Shown: piece after piece, positions 1 to 10,287 of the stretch
How positions within the stretch are numbered: position 1 is the stretch's first letter
Layout of the letters: every line of letters begins with the position of its first letter
Origin: Euborellia annulipes
Taxonomy: Eukaryota; Arthropoda; Insecta; Dermaptera; Anisolabididae
Direction: 5' to 3'
Length of the DNA: 64,000 nt
NCBI GenBank assembly: GCA_023213315.1
Contig: JAKCPI010024911.1
Location: 62,001 to 126,000 of the forward strand
Translations under genes and position numbers: made by a program
The notes under the pieces: generated by a model
The model's input: the letters and a program-made list of their open reading frames with translations, nothing else
Told to the model about the DNA's origin: nothing
The model's database searches: none

Positions 1-402
1 GGATTTATAAATTAACGAAAGATCAAAAGTCAGATGTCGTGTCGTGCTCACTAAATAACCATTTATATAATATCCAACTCTGATGAAGCCAGAATTATTG
101 GCCGGGTTTAGGGGAGGATAATTTTTTAATTTCAGATTGGAAGGCATAATTAAGTATTAAAATGTCGATGTTGGCTGTCGTCTACACAGGCGCTGGTCTT
201 TTAACGTGACAACGTCTATTTCCTGTGAAGCCCCCCGGCTAGTAGTATAAAATTTTGTACATTTCACAAAAAGAAATTTTGTAATTCTTTTTAACTTATC
301 AAGTGAATCAATCACAAAAGAGCAAAATCTATAAGAAATATCTATAAAAAAAGCAAAATGTAAAATATGATTAATAAAATTTAATGATTAATAAATTTAA
401 TG
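1..402. other. AT-rich stretch without a recognisable gene
   Basis: No open reading frame with protein-like composition, no tRNA and no clear inverted repeat. It runs straight into the family-A repeat that starts at 403. Confidence 0.5.
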
Positions 403-1050
403 AAAAAAATCAGGTGTGGCTGGTCGCACAGCACATAACATTCTCTTACCTTTGGTAGTCGAAAGTTATGTGCTGTGCTTGTCACACCAAATTTTTTGTG
501 TCGAGGTATATTTAGTTTCCGCCAATATATTAGAATTCAAGATGTAAAATTTATAAAATGGGTAAATATTTATATTTTGTTACCATGGTACCATTTCTCC
601 TATTTTTCCTATGAAGTACAACAGTAAAGTGGTACTTCAAACAATTTTCAGGGCAAAATGAGAATATACATTTGAAAGAGCATCTAAAAAATAATTGATT
701 TTTGAATTTTAATCAAAATTGTTAGAGCGAATTTTGAGAAAATCGAAAAAAACTGGAAAAAGTACATCAGTAAAGTACTAGTATTATTTGGCCAATTTTG
801 TTCAAAAGCTTCGTGTCACATCCCAGGGGGCTGCCTAACTTAAATATAAAATTTCAACCTCGTAGCTCTTTTCGTTCTTGAGATATTTTGTTCACAGACA
901 GACACACAAACACGGCCTGACCATGTTGAGGAAAACACTTTTTTGGATTCAAGGGACCTCAAATCTCCATCCATCAAAATCTCGACATCGAATTTTGACT
1001 TGAATCCAATACTTTCTATATATACATTTGTAGGTGAGAGAAAGTAAAAA
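403..1050 (+). mobile_element. Family-A repeat, near full length
   Basis: It opens with a hairpin of about 90 nt whose arms start CAGGTGTGGCTGGTCGCACA and end in TGTCACACCAAATTTT. Next come a block around TTACCATGGTACCATTTC, an A-rich block with AGTACTAGTA, a short CAGACA tract, and a conserved segment reading ATCTCGACATCGAATTTTGA. It closes with GGTGAGAGAAAGTAAAAA. The same order recurs at 49592-50278 and on the minus strand at 29529-30224. There is no coding capacity; short frames inside it only reflect the repeat. The class is uncertain: terminal sub-repeats plus an internal microsatellite resemble Helentron/DINE-1 elements, which is an inference. Confidence 0.75.
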
Positions 1051-1630
1051 TACATGTATTGTATGCCAAGAGGATGAATCGCTTTTTCACTCGCTCTCAT
1101 TTAAAATGATATTCACTCGCTCCCTCCATTTCCTTCTCTAGAAATTACATTATTTGTTGTATAAATGAATTCCTGACATGATGATAGGCCAAAAGGAAGG
1201 AAATCAACTTGACTTCTAATAATTATAACCTAAAAATTAAACCAACATTAGTCTTTCTAATTAAAAAAAAAAATTCACCTGCTTCCATTAGCAAATATTT
1301 AATTTCCATAATTTGAGAATATTATAATCGACCTTTTCTCAATTAAGTAAATATCTTGATCGATAAATAAATGCAAAACAAAAAATTGAGACTAATAATA
1401 ATGTTGGAAAATTAGTTTGACAACCGCCTTTTTTTTAGATGACGTTGCGCATGGAAATACAAATTTAATGAGCTTCTGCGCATGTGTGCGACTTTTGATA
1501 ATATTTAAATCATTATAAAAAGACAAACCCAAGATAGGTATAAAAAGAAATAATAAATATATATATATATATCAATTATCAATTTTATACAAAAAATATA
1601 AGTTCACTATGAAATTAACAATTGGACAAA
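1051..1630. other. AT-rich stretch without a recognisable gene
   Basis: Contains a homopolymer A run near 1262 and a (TA)n tract near 1557-1572. Nothing gene-like is seen. Confidence 0.5.
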
Positions 1631-1778
1631 GCCTCGGGCCTTGGTGTACGGGTTAGCGTGCTGGCCTTCTGTACCACCTGTCGCGGGTTCGGATCTCAGG
1701 CAGTTGGATACCAAATGGCTTAAATAAATATCCCTGACCTCCAATATATATATATTAATATAAATATGAGAATCGTTA

Positions 1779-2360
1779 AGCCGGGTATCCACTAAGACGC
1801 GCGCCAATGTGTTCGTTGGAACGTTGGAACGTGGAGCGGGCCGTTCCATCTGGTGTCGGTTTTTAACCGCGCATCAAAGGTGCCGCGCGAACCAGTTGAG
1901 ACGGACGATAGTACTATTTTGTATGTTTGTTGCGTTCCGAGCGATGGATAACCAAAGTTGCCGTAAATTAATACAACTAGATGGTACAAAAGAACTGCTG
2001 TGGTATAGCAAAAGTTCTTATCACAATAAATCAGTTGCTTGGAGAGGAATAAGTTGTGAAATGGGAGTTCCTGCGCCAGAATTGAAGAAAAAATGACTGT
2101 GCTCTTGTCATATATATATATATTCTTTCATCCACCAGCGCGCTGTTCCTTTCTGTTTTTTCTTGTATATAATACTGTGAATAACTATAAGAGCTGTTCC
2201 TTTTCGAACACGACTGACCTGCATGTTGAACGATCAAACACTGGAATAGCTGACACGCGCGCCAGGTGCGCTTAGTGGATACAGTTCAAATATTTGGAAC
2301 GCGCTCTCGGCGCGGTCATTCATGGGACGCGCGCCAGGAGCGCGTAGGGGATACACGACT
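1779..2360. mobile_element. Harbinger-like DNA transposon, 582 bp, inside a SINE
   Basis: Imperfect terminal inverted repeats: AGCCGGGTATCC at the left, AGTCGTGTATCC read inward from the right. A 3-bp duplication TTA lies at 1776-1778 and 2361-2363, as expected for PIF/Harbinger elements. Subterminal GC-rich ACGCGCGCC boxes occur at both ends, and the right terminus appears twice (about 2248-2283 and 2325-2360). It carries the MADF-like remnant at 1944-2096 but no transposase, so it is a non-autonomous or decayed copy. Confidence 0.6.
1944..2096 (+). pseudogene. MADF/Myb-like DNA-binding domain remnant of a Harbinger-type element
   Basis: The reading starting MDNQSCRKLIQLDG continues through LLWYSKSSYHNKSVAWRGIS and CEMGVPAPELKKK. 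This follows the MADF pattern: a short helix ending in a leucine, an aromatic-S-x-x-Y-x-N-K turn, a tryptophan-centred A-W-x-x-I helix, then a third helix ending in lysines. It stops where the family normally continues with a tryptophan and a basic helix, so the domain is cut short. Harbinger transposons usually encode such a protein beside their transposase to bind the element's ends. The frame is open upstream to 1809, but that stretch does not look conserved. Confidence 0.5.
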
Positions 2361-2639
2361 TTAGACTTATATGGCCTGAGTTCCCGAAAAGATTATGTGC
2401 ATGTGTGTATATAGGCATATATCGCTCATTTGCCGCAATATCGTCATAATTCAAAATTGAGTTAGTGGTACAGTAAGGACAAGTAAAAAAAGCTGTATTA
2501 TCTGGCAGAGTGACATATCTGAGCTTTTCAAACTCTCAGCATAATATCTAATTTTTTTGTATCGCAAATTTTTTTTTTAAATCCTTTGTTTACTTCAAAA
2601 CAGTAATATTTCAGTTAAAAAGAAGCTTTCTGGAAGGTT

Positions 2640-2819
2640 GCTTTTTCTACTTGTGATTATTTCATTGTTTTTATAAAAGAAAATGAAAATCTTTATTGGA
2701 AATTATCTAGTTTTAAGCCATCAAAGTTTCCATTAAAAAACATATAATTTTTTTTTAAAAACAATGAAATAATCACAAGTAGAAAACGCATGGGTGGGAC
2801 TTAATATTGTCCCTCACTG
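2640..2819. mobile_element. Palindromic TA-target MITE (family CAGTGAGGG), left end missing
   Basis: The right half is typical: AACAATGAAATAATCACAAG, then ACGCATGGGTGGGACTTAAT, ending CCCTCACTG followed by TA. The left half begins at CTTGTGATTATTTCATTG without its terminus. Full copies lie at 4734-4943, 10866-11078, 28677-28884 and 32248-32457. The TA target and CAGT start are mariner-like; there is no coding capacity. Confidence 0.75.
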
Positions 2820-2978
2820 TACCAGTATAATAAAGAATTAATTTGCATAGCTACCATTTTTAATTCGAATTTCTACATAAATGTGTTAAAATTTTATTTT
2901 GTTTTTTTGATCTCCTGAAAAAAAATAGAAATTTTGAGTTATGACACTCTTGCAGCTAATGAGCGATATATATATATA

Positions 2979-3293
2979 GACCGTCTATGTTCTGGAAGGT
3001 TTCCGCTACAGGATGTATGCGAAGATAAGTTTTCTCGGGTTAAGTCGCGTGAGATGTTGAGATTTACTCGACGTTTCAGCTTTCCTTTTGGAGCCATTTT
3101 CAAGAGTATGGGATTAGGGGAGAATTGTTGAGGTAGATTGTTTACCGGGTCGCAGTCTTGCTGGTGGCACTGTGGTGGATGCCTTAACAATTCCCCCTAA
3201 TCCCATACTCTTGAAAATGGCTCCAAAAGGAGAACCGAAATGTCGAGTAAATCTCAACATCACACGCGACTTAACCGGAAAAACTTATCTTCG

Positions 3294-3296
<3 letters not shown>
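2979..3296. mobile_element. Inverted-repeat element with hairpin-GAAA motif (IR1)
   Basis: Arms of about 110 bp (about 3019-3128 and 3184-3296) are near mirror images sharing GGGATTAGGGG, GGAGCCATTTTCAAGAGTAT and GCGAAGATAAGTTTTCTCGG. Each arm carries a CTTGAAAATGGCTCC...GAAAYGTCGAG motif (minus strand 3073-3104, plus strand 3210-3241). The outer flanks are (TA)n, so target duplications cannot be read. Short frames here are by-products of the palindrome. Confidence 0.65.
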
Positions 3297-3325
<29 letters not shown>

Positions 3326-4215
3326 TGTATATACAAATAGGTTGGTTTGATTTTCTTTTTTTTTTTTAGGCCTCAATTTTTTTTTCCCATATATGATACG
3401 CTATCTATTTAAAATAACATAAATCCAAACAACAATCTGACAAGCTATTTGTAAAGATAAAGTCAGCCGCCAAGAGAGATATTAAATGAATTTTGTTGAA
3501 ATCGGAATGCAAATTTAATTAAAGCGCAATTGCATTCCGATGAGGAGGTGGCTTGTCGGTGATTTAGGTGTGTCCCGGTCCGGGTTGTTCCTTACGGCTT
3601 ACGCCTTGGGCTTTTGGGTGATTCATCACCAAAGACGGCGGTATTAAAGACGGACAGTGTGTGCAAAAACAATGAATGAGTGAGAGAAAAGTGCTTTTTG
3701 CCATGTCGGATTTAATCAACGTCCAAAATTCATTTCCTTGGAGCACGCTCGACTCTCCCTTTTTCTAGTCACGTGCTCTCTCGTACCCTTTTCTTTCTCC
3801 TTTTTTTTTTTAATTTATTGATTCCTGTTAAAAGGTCTGCACTCATTTGATTATCATTTAATATTTTAAAAGGTCTCCCTCTTCCTCTCTCCCTCGCTGA
3901 ATTATTAACTGGAATATTTTATTGATAAATAATTACCAGAGTGGATTAAAAGCTAAACGTTGCGATCTATTAAACTGTTAAAGACACAACTGATTGATGA
4001 TTCTTTAATTGGATTATAATTATCTTCCTATCTCTGATAGACAGCTTTTTTAAAACATCTCGCTACTTATCTCTTTCATGTTGTCAACAACAATTCAAAA
4101 CAAAAAAGAGCTGGTGTGACAAAACTTTGCCTTAGCCTTATCTATATACTTTTCTATATATTTTAATGAAACTGTTCCAACAAATATGAATTCTAAATTA
4201 TAATAAACTATATAT
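3297..4215. other. Gene-free stretch with a moderately GC-richer island
   Basis: Begins with a (TA)n tract to about 3325. From about 3530 to 3780 the composition is less AT-rich (GTCCCGGTCCGGGTTG, AGACGGCGG), but no splice pattern or conserved frame is evident. The rest is AT-rich. Confidence 0.4.
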
Positions 4216-4229
4216 AATAAATAGTTCAG

Positions 4230-4347
4230 ATGAATGAGAAATAAAAAATGCAGCCAGGCTGTATAGTGGTATTAAAATTTGGCCTGAAAGTACCTCCAGC
4301 ATTTTTATTTCTCATTCATCTGTCCGCGCCAGGCTTTCTCAATCATC
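4230..4347. mobile_element. Small inverted-repeat insertion with 14-bp target duplication
   Basis: Arms read ATGAATGAGAAATAAAAA and its complement (to 4322). The direct repeat AATAAATAGTTCAG flanks it at 4216-4229 and 4348-4361. About 25 nt (4323-4347) lie between the right arm and the right duplication, giving a one-sided tail like that of the larger inverted-repeat elements. No GAAAC motif is visible in this copy. Confidence 0.55.
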
Positions 4348-4499
4348 AATAAATAGTTCAGGCTTGTCAAAATAAAAAATATATATAGGCCTATATATAT
4401 ACAATAATAGCTCGAAGAGTTTCTTCGAATGAAAGAAAAATATATAAAATTTACTTTAAGTTCTTTGCAAAGCAAGATGATCTAACAAATTAATATCTA

Positions 4500-4972
4500 A
4501 ATAAAAATCTAAAGCGCGAGCATCAAGCTTCAAATGTTCTCGGTCGCAAAGGCTGCCTTGATGGCGGCCTGGAGGAAGGCGATGCTTGTATTATGTCTCT
4601 CGAAAATGCGGGAAGTCGAAAGGGTTCAGGAACTTGGAACTTTAGAGGATTACAAATCCTTAGACCAAAAAATATCCATGTTTTTAGGGAGTCAACTTTT
4701 ATGAGCAGGTGCATCGTCTTGTTGGAAGATGTACAGTGAGGGTCAATATTAAGTCCCACCTAAGCGTTTTCTACTTGTGATTATTTCATTGTTTTTATAA
4801 AAGAAAATGAAATTCTTTATTGGAAATTTTCTAGATTTGAACCATGAAAATCTACATTAAAAAATATATAAAATTTTTTTAAAAACAATGAAATAATCAC
4901 AAGTAGAAAACGCATAGTTGGGACTTAATATTGTCCCTCACTGTACTGCCTCCCAGAGGTCATATCCTCCAT
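4500..4972 (-). pseudogene. Mariner-type transposase C-terminal relic
   Basis: The minus strand reads FQQDDAPAH, the mariner catalytic-block signature around the second aspartate. After frameshifts it gives SSKFLNPSDF, matching the family's SSPDLNPLD segment, and then HNTSIAFLQAAIKAAFATEN near the C-terminus. It has several stops and is interrupted by the MITE at 4734-4943. The N-terminal end of probably the same element lies on the plus strand at 6737-6981; the inversion described for 4965-8776 explains the separation. The central region is missing. It cannot make transposase. Confidence 0.75.
4734..4943. mobile_element. Palindromic TA-target MITE, full length
   Basis: Starts CAGTGAGGGTCAATATTAAG, ends with the complement CCCTCACTG, and is flanked by TA at 4732-4733 and 4944-4945. 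It is almost a perfect 210-bp hairpin. It sits inside the mariner relic and is therefore younger than it. Confidence 0.85.
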
Positions 4973-6428
4973 TAGGGTGTCCCTTATATGGGCAAAAAAA
5001 AATTTTTTTAAATACCGGAGCGCATACCCTCTAATTTTTTTCAAGGTACTAAGCCTTACTTATATATGAAATTTTATTCACCTACGTTGACGTTAACCCG
5101 TGCCGACCTGCCCGCAAAGTTTTTGAAAATAGTCGTTTTTGATAATCTCTTGATATATACCTAAATTATCGCAATTAAGTAAGTATTAGGTAGACAATTA
5201 AGTAAAAACAAAAAAAACACCTCAAAAGCCCTTTAGGGGTTTTTTGAAATTCGGACCTTAAGGGCCCGAAATCGCCACTTTGGAAAAAAATGCATTTTTT
5301 AATTAAATTTTTGACTTTCTTTAATTACGTTTAAACGAGATGAGATATCAAATTAATTCCTTCGGTACATTCTTCCTTAAAAGAACACCTCAAAAGCCCT
5401 TTAGGGTTTTTGAAATTCGGACCTTAAGGGCTCAAAATCGCCACTTTGGAAAAAAATGCATTTTTTAATTAAATTTTTGACTTTCTTTAATTACGTTTAA
5501 ACGAGATGAGAAATCAATTAGCTCTCTTCGCCAAAAGTTTCTTTAAATAAATATTTCGAAAAGGTTTTCAAAGGTTTTTTGAAATTCGGATCCTAAACCT
5601 GTATTATGGATAAAGTTTCTACCGTAGGCTCTAGTTGAAATATTTTGAAAATTAAAATATGAAAATAAAACACTCGGTTATTGGTTCCAAGTTATTTATT
5701 AATTATAAATCAACACTAATTAAGTATTTTGGCACTAGTATTTATATTTAATAGTGGAAGATTATAATTATTTTTTTAAACTTTGAGTCTCTTGGGGCAC
5801 CTCAAGATATTCTCGTACTAAGAAATAAAAATAGGGGGTAAATAGTCACATTATGGAACAACTTTTCCAGGGTAGCCCGTTTTGAAATTCGAAAAAAAAA
5901 AAAAAATTCGCTCCACCCTATTAGTCATACCCCGAGACACCGCCCGTCAGGGACTAGCGGAGGTTGGTTTGCCGAAGGCAACTCTACCGTCGCTAGTTCT
6001 TTCTATATTTCATTAAAAGCGATATTTCGGCGACGACAGCAAGACATCATGAGGCATATAAAAAATTATTTTTTGAAACATTCTTTTAACTCACCACTCT
6101 CTTTCTCACGAATGTCCCTCTTTTTCGTTATTTTATAAATCCACTGAAGAAGAAGTGCCAATAAGCCTCCGAAACATTTGGAAATATTACCTTATGTTTA
6201 ATAAAGAATTGCTGAATTACCAAACAAACAGATTACAACTGACAAATAGAGCGAGGGCGCGCAACTCTATCCGCACAGCTTGTATGGCCATGTTTCGGAG
6301 CTAGTCGGCACGGGTTGCAGTGCCCCAAATATGCTAAAATTTTATTTGTGAGTATTTTGGAGGCAAATGAAAAAAACTAGGCCCTATGCGTTCCAAAATA
6401 AATGCTTTGAAAAATAAGGGACACCCTA
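4973..6428 (-). mobile_element. hAT-like non-autonomous element, copy 1
   Basis: Terminal inverted repeats TAGGGTGTCCCTTAT at both ends. The interior, read on the minus strand, matches copy 2 (6982-8768) and copy 3 (40843-43193). It has two units of an approximately 165-bp tandem repeat (about 5215-5540, marked by ACACCTCAAAAGCCC and TTTAAACGAGATGAG). No transposase is visible. Flanking octamers are TCCTCCAT on the left and CTGTACAT on the right; they do not match each other but match, in reverse complement, those of copy 2. An embedded CTGAAGAAG...CCGAAAC motif is at 6144-6175. Confidence 0.75.
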
Positions 6429-6492
6429 CTGTACATGACTTATCTTAGTTTGGTCCTTTATGCCTCCTATAAATACTGGTAGCCCTATAGTA

Positions 6493-6706
6493 CAGTGGGC
6501 GCCACAAGTGCCTGATCTGTTCTAAAGTGGAACTTTGGGTTTAGGAAATCAAAATGCTTAGCTTTCTGAAGTGTTATCTTAAAAGTAGCTTTTACCCTTC
6601 AGTTGCATTAAAAAAAGATGATTTATTTATTTTTTTTAAATATTGGTTTGGTTGACTAAGCTCAAGGCACCACTCTCGAGCAGATCAGGCACTGTGGCGC
6701 CCACTA
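6493..6706. mobile_element. TA-target MITE, family CAGTGGGCGCC
   Basis: Termini are CAGTGGGCGCCACAAGTGCC and its complement at 6683-6706, flanked by TA (6491-6492 and 6707-6708). The subterminal block includes CCTGATCTG and its mirror CAGATCAGG. No coding capacity. It lies in the segment between the two inverted hAT-like copies. Confidence 0.7.
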
Positions 6707-6736
6707 TACCAGCACATTAATATAAATACATACAGG

Positions 6737-6981
6737 GTGCGCGATCAAAATTGAATTTGAATTTCTCAGTATATTAGAATTCAGGGGTAGGCGCTAATTG
6801 GCGTTAGGAGTATACTAGATACGTCGGTAAGACTTTAATAATCTCAAAATGGTCGAGTTTGTCAAGTCAAGCTTGGAATGTAACAGTAGAGCGGCGAATT
6901 TAGAAAGTCTTCGAGCTGGAGGAACGCTGACCGAGATTTTAAGATTCTTAGGGTTGCCAAGATGGATCCGTGGATGGAGGG
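6737..6981 (+). pseudogene. Mariner-like element: 5' end and N-terminal helix-turn-helix relic
   Basis: The 5' terminus reads TACAGGGTGCGCGATCAAAA. An open segment from ATG at 6849 gives NLESLRAGGTLTEILRFLGL, matching the first helix-turn-helix of mariner transposases (x-L-R-A-G-x-x-x-x-E-I-x-x-x-L-G). It is cut at 6981 by the hAT-like insertion. The continuation is expected after the matching octamer on the minus strand left of 4973, where C-terminal mariner sequence is in fact found. Confidence 0.6.
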
Positions 6982-8768
6982 TAGGGTGTCCCTTATTTTT
7001 CAAAGCATTTATTTTGGAAGCATAGGGCCTAGTTTTTTTCATTTGCCTCCAAAATACTCACAAATAAAATTTTAGCATATTTGGGGCACTGCAACCCGTG
7101 CCGACTAGCTCCGAAACATGGCCATACAAGCTGTGGGATAGAGTTGCGCGCCCTCGCTCTATTTGTCAGTTGTAATCTGTTTGTTTGGTAATTCAGCAAT
7201 TCTTTATTAAACATAAGGTAATATTTCCAAATGTTTCGGAGGCTTATTGGCACTTCTTCTTCAGTGGATTTATAAAATAACGAAAAGAGGGACATTCGTG
7301 AGAAGAGAGTGGTGAGTTAAAAAGAATGTTTCAAAAATAATTTTTATATGCCTCATGATGTCTTGCTGTCGTCGCCGAAATATCGCTTTTAATGAAATAT
7401 AGAAAGAACTAGCGACGGTAGAGTTGCCTTCGGCAAACCAACCTCCGCTAGGCCCTGACGGGCGGTGTCTCGGGGTATGACTAATAGGGTGGAGCGAAAT
7501 TTTTTTTTTTTCGAATTTCAAAACGGGCTACCCTGGAAAAGTTGTTCCATAATGTGACTATTTACCCCTATTTTTATTTCTTAGTACGAGAATATCTTGA
7601 GGTGCCCCAAGAGACTCAAAGTTTAAAAAAAAAAATAATTATAATCTTCCACTATTAAATATAAATATTAGTGCCAAAATACTTAATTAGTGTTGATTTA
7701 TAATTAATAAATAACTTGGAACCAATAACCGAGTGTTTTATTTTCATATTTTAATTTTCAAAATATTTCAACTAGAGCCTACGGTAGAAACTTTATCCAT
7801 AATACAGGTTTAGGATCCGAATTTCAAAAAACCTTGAAAACCTTTTCGAAATATTTATTTAAAGAAACTTTTTGGCGAAGAGAGCTAAATATCTCATCTC
7901 GTTTAAACGTAATTAAAGAAAGTCAAAAATTTAATTAAAAAATGCATTTTTTTCCAAAATGACGATTTTGGGCCCTTAAGCCCCGAATTTCAAAAAAACC
8001 CCTTAAGAGCTTTTGAGGTGTTCATTTACGGAAGAATGTACCGAAGGAATTAATTTGATATCTCATCTCGTTTAAACGTAATTAAAGAAAGTCAAAAATT
8101 TAATTAAAAAATGCATTTTTTCCAAAATGGCGATTTTGGGCCCTTAAGCCCCGAATTTCAAAAAACCCTGAAAACCTTTTCGAGATATTTCTTTAAAGAA
8201 ACTTTTAGCGAAGAGAGCTAATTGATATCTCATATCGTTTAAACGTAATTAAAGAAAGTCAAAAATTTAATTAAAAAATGCATTTTTTTCCAAAGTGGCG
8301 ATTTTGAGCCCTTAAGGTCCGAATTTCAAAAAACCCCTAAAGGGCTTTTGAGGTGTTCTTTTAAGGAAGAATGTACCGAAGGAATTAATTTGATATCTCA
8401 TCTCGTTTAAACGTAATTAAAGAAAGTCAAAAATTTAATTAAAAAATGCATTTTTTTCCAAAGTGGCGATTTCGGGCCCTTAAGGTCCGAATTTCAAAAA
8501 ACCCCTAAAGGGCTTTTGAGGTGTTTTTTTTGTTTTTACTTAATTGTCTACCTAATACTTACTTAATTGCGATAATTTAGGTATATATCAAGAGATTATC
8601 AAAAACGACTATTTTCAAAAACTTTGCGGGCAGGTCGGCACGGGTTAACGTCAACGTAGGTGAATAAAATTTCATATATAAGTAAGGCTTAGTACCTTGA
8701 AAAAAATTAGAGGGTATGCGTTCCGGTATTTAAAAAAAATTTTTTTTGCCCATATAAGGGACACCCTA
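6982..8768 (+). mobile_element. hAT-like non-autonomous element, copy 2
   Basis: Same termini and interior as copy 1, in the opposite orientation, with four tandem units of about 165 bp between about 7850 and 8530. Flanks are ATGGAGGG on the left and ATGTACAG on the right. Open frames on the minus strand are not protein-like. Together with copy 1 it forms a large imperfect palindrome of 3.8 kb with a 553-bp loop. Confidence 0.75.
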
Positions 8769-8817
8769 ATGTACAGTAAGTACATCGAGCAATGCAAAAA
8801 TAGACAGAACATTTCTA

Positions 8818-9228
8818 TTAAAATTAAAATCTCATGCACTTGGTAGATATATTCTTGGTTTAATAAAAAGATGACAATTATAATTTATATATATTTTTTT
8901 TTTCTTTATTTCACAGCGTATGGAGGGCTAACAAGTTTGCGCAAAAATCACTTGTTTCGGCGAAATAACGCCTTCATCAGAGTCACATTAACTGGAATAC
9001 AAATACAATTTTTAGCAATGATGTATTTTACAAATAGAACAGAACAAATTAAGTATATATTTTACCTCTTCACTAAGTATGTAAAATTTAAACGGAGCCT
9101 GCAAAATATATATATATATATTATATATAAATTATAATTGTCATCTTTTTATTAAACCAAGAATATATCTACCAAGTGCATGAGATTTTAATACATAATA
9201 CTGGTTCACACTAAAATAATCGTGTTAT
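8818..9228. mobile_element. Inverted-repeat element (IR2) with 12-bp target duplication
   Basis: Arms of about 70 bp (8820-8892 and 9121-9193) contain TCTCATGCACTTGGTAGATA and its complement. The spacer holds, on the minus strand, CTGATGA-A-GGCG-loop-CGCC-GAAAC (8954-8980). The direct repeat AGAACATTTCTA flanks at 8806-8817 and 9229-9240, with a 35-nt tail (9194-9228) on the right only. A paralogous copy of the surrounding repeat at 11761-11900 has an uninterrupted site, supporting insertion. Confidence 0.75.
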
Positions 9229-9360
9229 AGAACATTTCTAATTAATTACCTGTATTATAGTTTTATTATATACAGTAGTTAATGGTTTTTGTATAACACC
9301 TCATCAGTTAAAGTGAAATTTTCTGTATTGCACTAGCATTGATCAGCAACGTCAGGCAAA
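9229..9360 (+). repeat. Dispersed repeat H, copy 1 (3' portion)
   Basis: Matches 11761-11900 through AATTACCTGTATTAT, GGTTTTTGTATAACACC and GAAATTTTCTG. Its 5' portion lies at about 8777-8817, before IR2. Identity unknown. Confidence 0.55.
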
Positions 9361-10060
9361 TTTTTTGAAAACAGATAAGCAATTATAAAATAAATAGCCA
9401 TATATTTTCTAAAAAAAAATAAAACTTTTCAAGTCATCTAAAATATAAACTTGCACATTAGACATTTTTATTCATTATTTTTTTTACTCTTAGCCTTCCT
9501 ATCAATAAATCTTCATTCTTGCATTTTCCATTAAACACTAGAGCCTATTTGAGAAAGTTTTTCCACAGACCTTTTAAAATTTCATTAAAAAAGTTTGTTA
9601 TTACCATGTTTCTTAAGAAATAGAAGTACGGCTATAAAATAAAACCTTTATTCTAAATTTACCTTAAAGTGTCGGACGCTAAAAAAATGTTTTCGGCCTC
9701 AAATGATATTCATCTGTGTATATTTCACGACAAAAGAAACAATTGGAATAGAAACTTCCGTGTTTGATCATGTCTGTTCAGAAGTACTATTCACAATTCT
9801 TTAATAGCTTTCTTATTATAGGCATGGTTAAAGATGTCAGAAAGACCACTGGAAATAGAAATAAGATAAGTTAAATTGTAATTAAAATAACTTTTTCAGC
9901 AAAAACATCATTTCAGGATAATGTGTAATATTTTTTTTTAATAAAGACTATTTCGTTCTGTAAGTATATATAGTTAACTAAGTGGATTGCAATGAAATAG
10001 ATATTTTTATTCCATATTTTTCAAAAATTACAATAATATTCATATATATATATATATATA
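9361..10060. other. AT-rich stretch without a recognisable gene
   Basis: Long A/T runs and many stops in all frames; nothing gene-like. A (TA)n tract ends at about 10060. Confidence 0.5.
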
Positions 10061-10145
10061 TGTTTAATAGAAAAGAGGGTTCAGCCAAATAATTATTATA
10101 ATTATAAACAATTATTTGGCTGCACCCTCTTTCCTATTAAACATA
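10061..10145. repeat. Small palindrome
   Basis: Arms TGTTTAATAGAAAAGAGGGT and GCAGCCAAATAATT fold on their mirror copies after a short AT loop. Probably a tiny MITE. A fragment of IR1 (GAAGATAAGTTTTCTC) follows at about 10188-10203. Confidence 0.5.
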
Positions 10146-10287
10146 TCAGCTACAGCCACGTTCCATTATTCTATATATATATATATGGAAGATAAGTTTT
10201 CTCTATATATATATTTATATACTGCTTTATTATACTCAAATAATAAAAACTTTATAATGCACTAAATTATTATTTTATTTTAATCTA

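Larger units (their letters stand above)
1631..2415 (+). mobile_element. tRNA-derived SINE, interrupted by a DNA transposon
   Basis: The 5' part (1631-1778) has a degenerate tRNA-like head with a B-box-like GGTTCGGATCTC near 1686, then a body with TTGGATACCAAATGGCTTAA. The 3' part resumes at 2361 with TATGGCCTGAGTTCCCGAAA. The body matches SINE copies at 24.8, 36.8, 49.1 and 50.6 kb. The two halves are separated by the element at 1779-2360, so the SINE is the older insertion. SINEs of this type are transcribed by RNA polymerase III and moved by a partner LINE; no partner is visible in this window. Confidence 0.7.
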
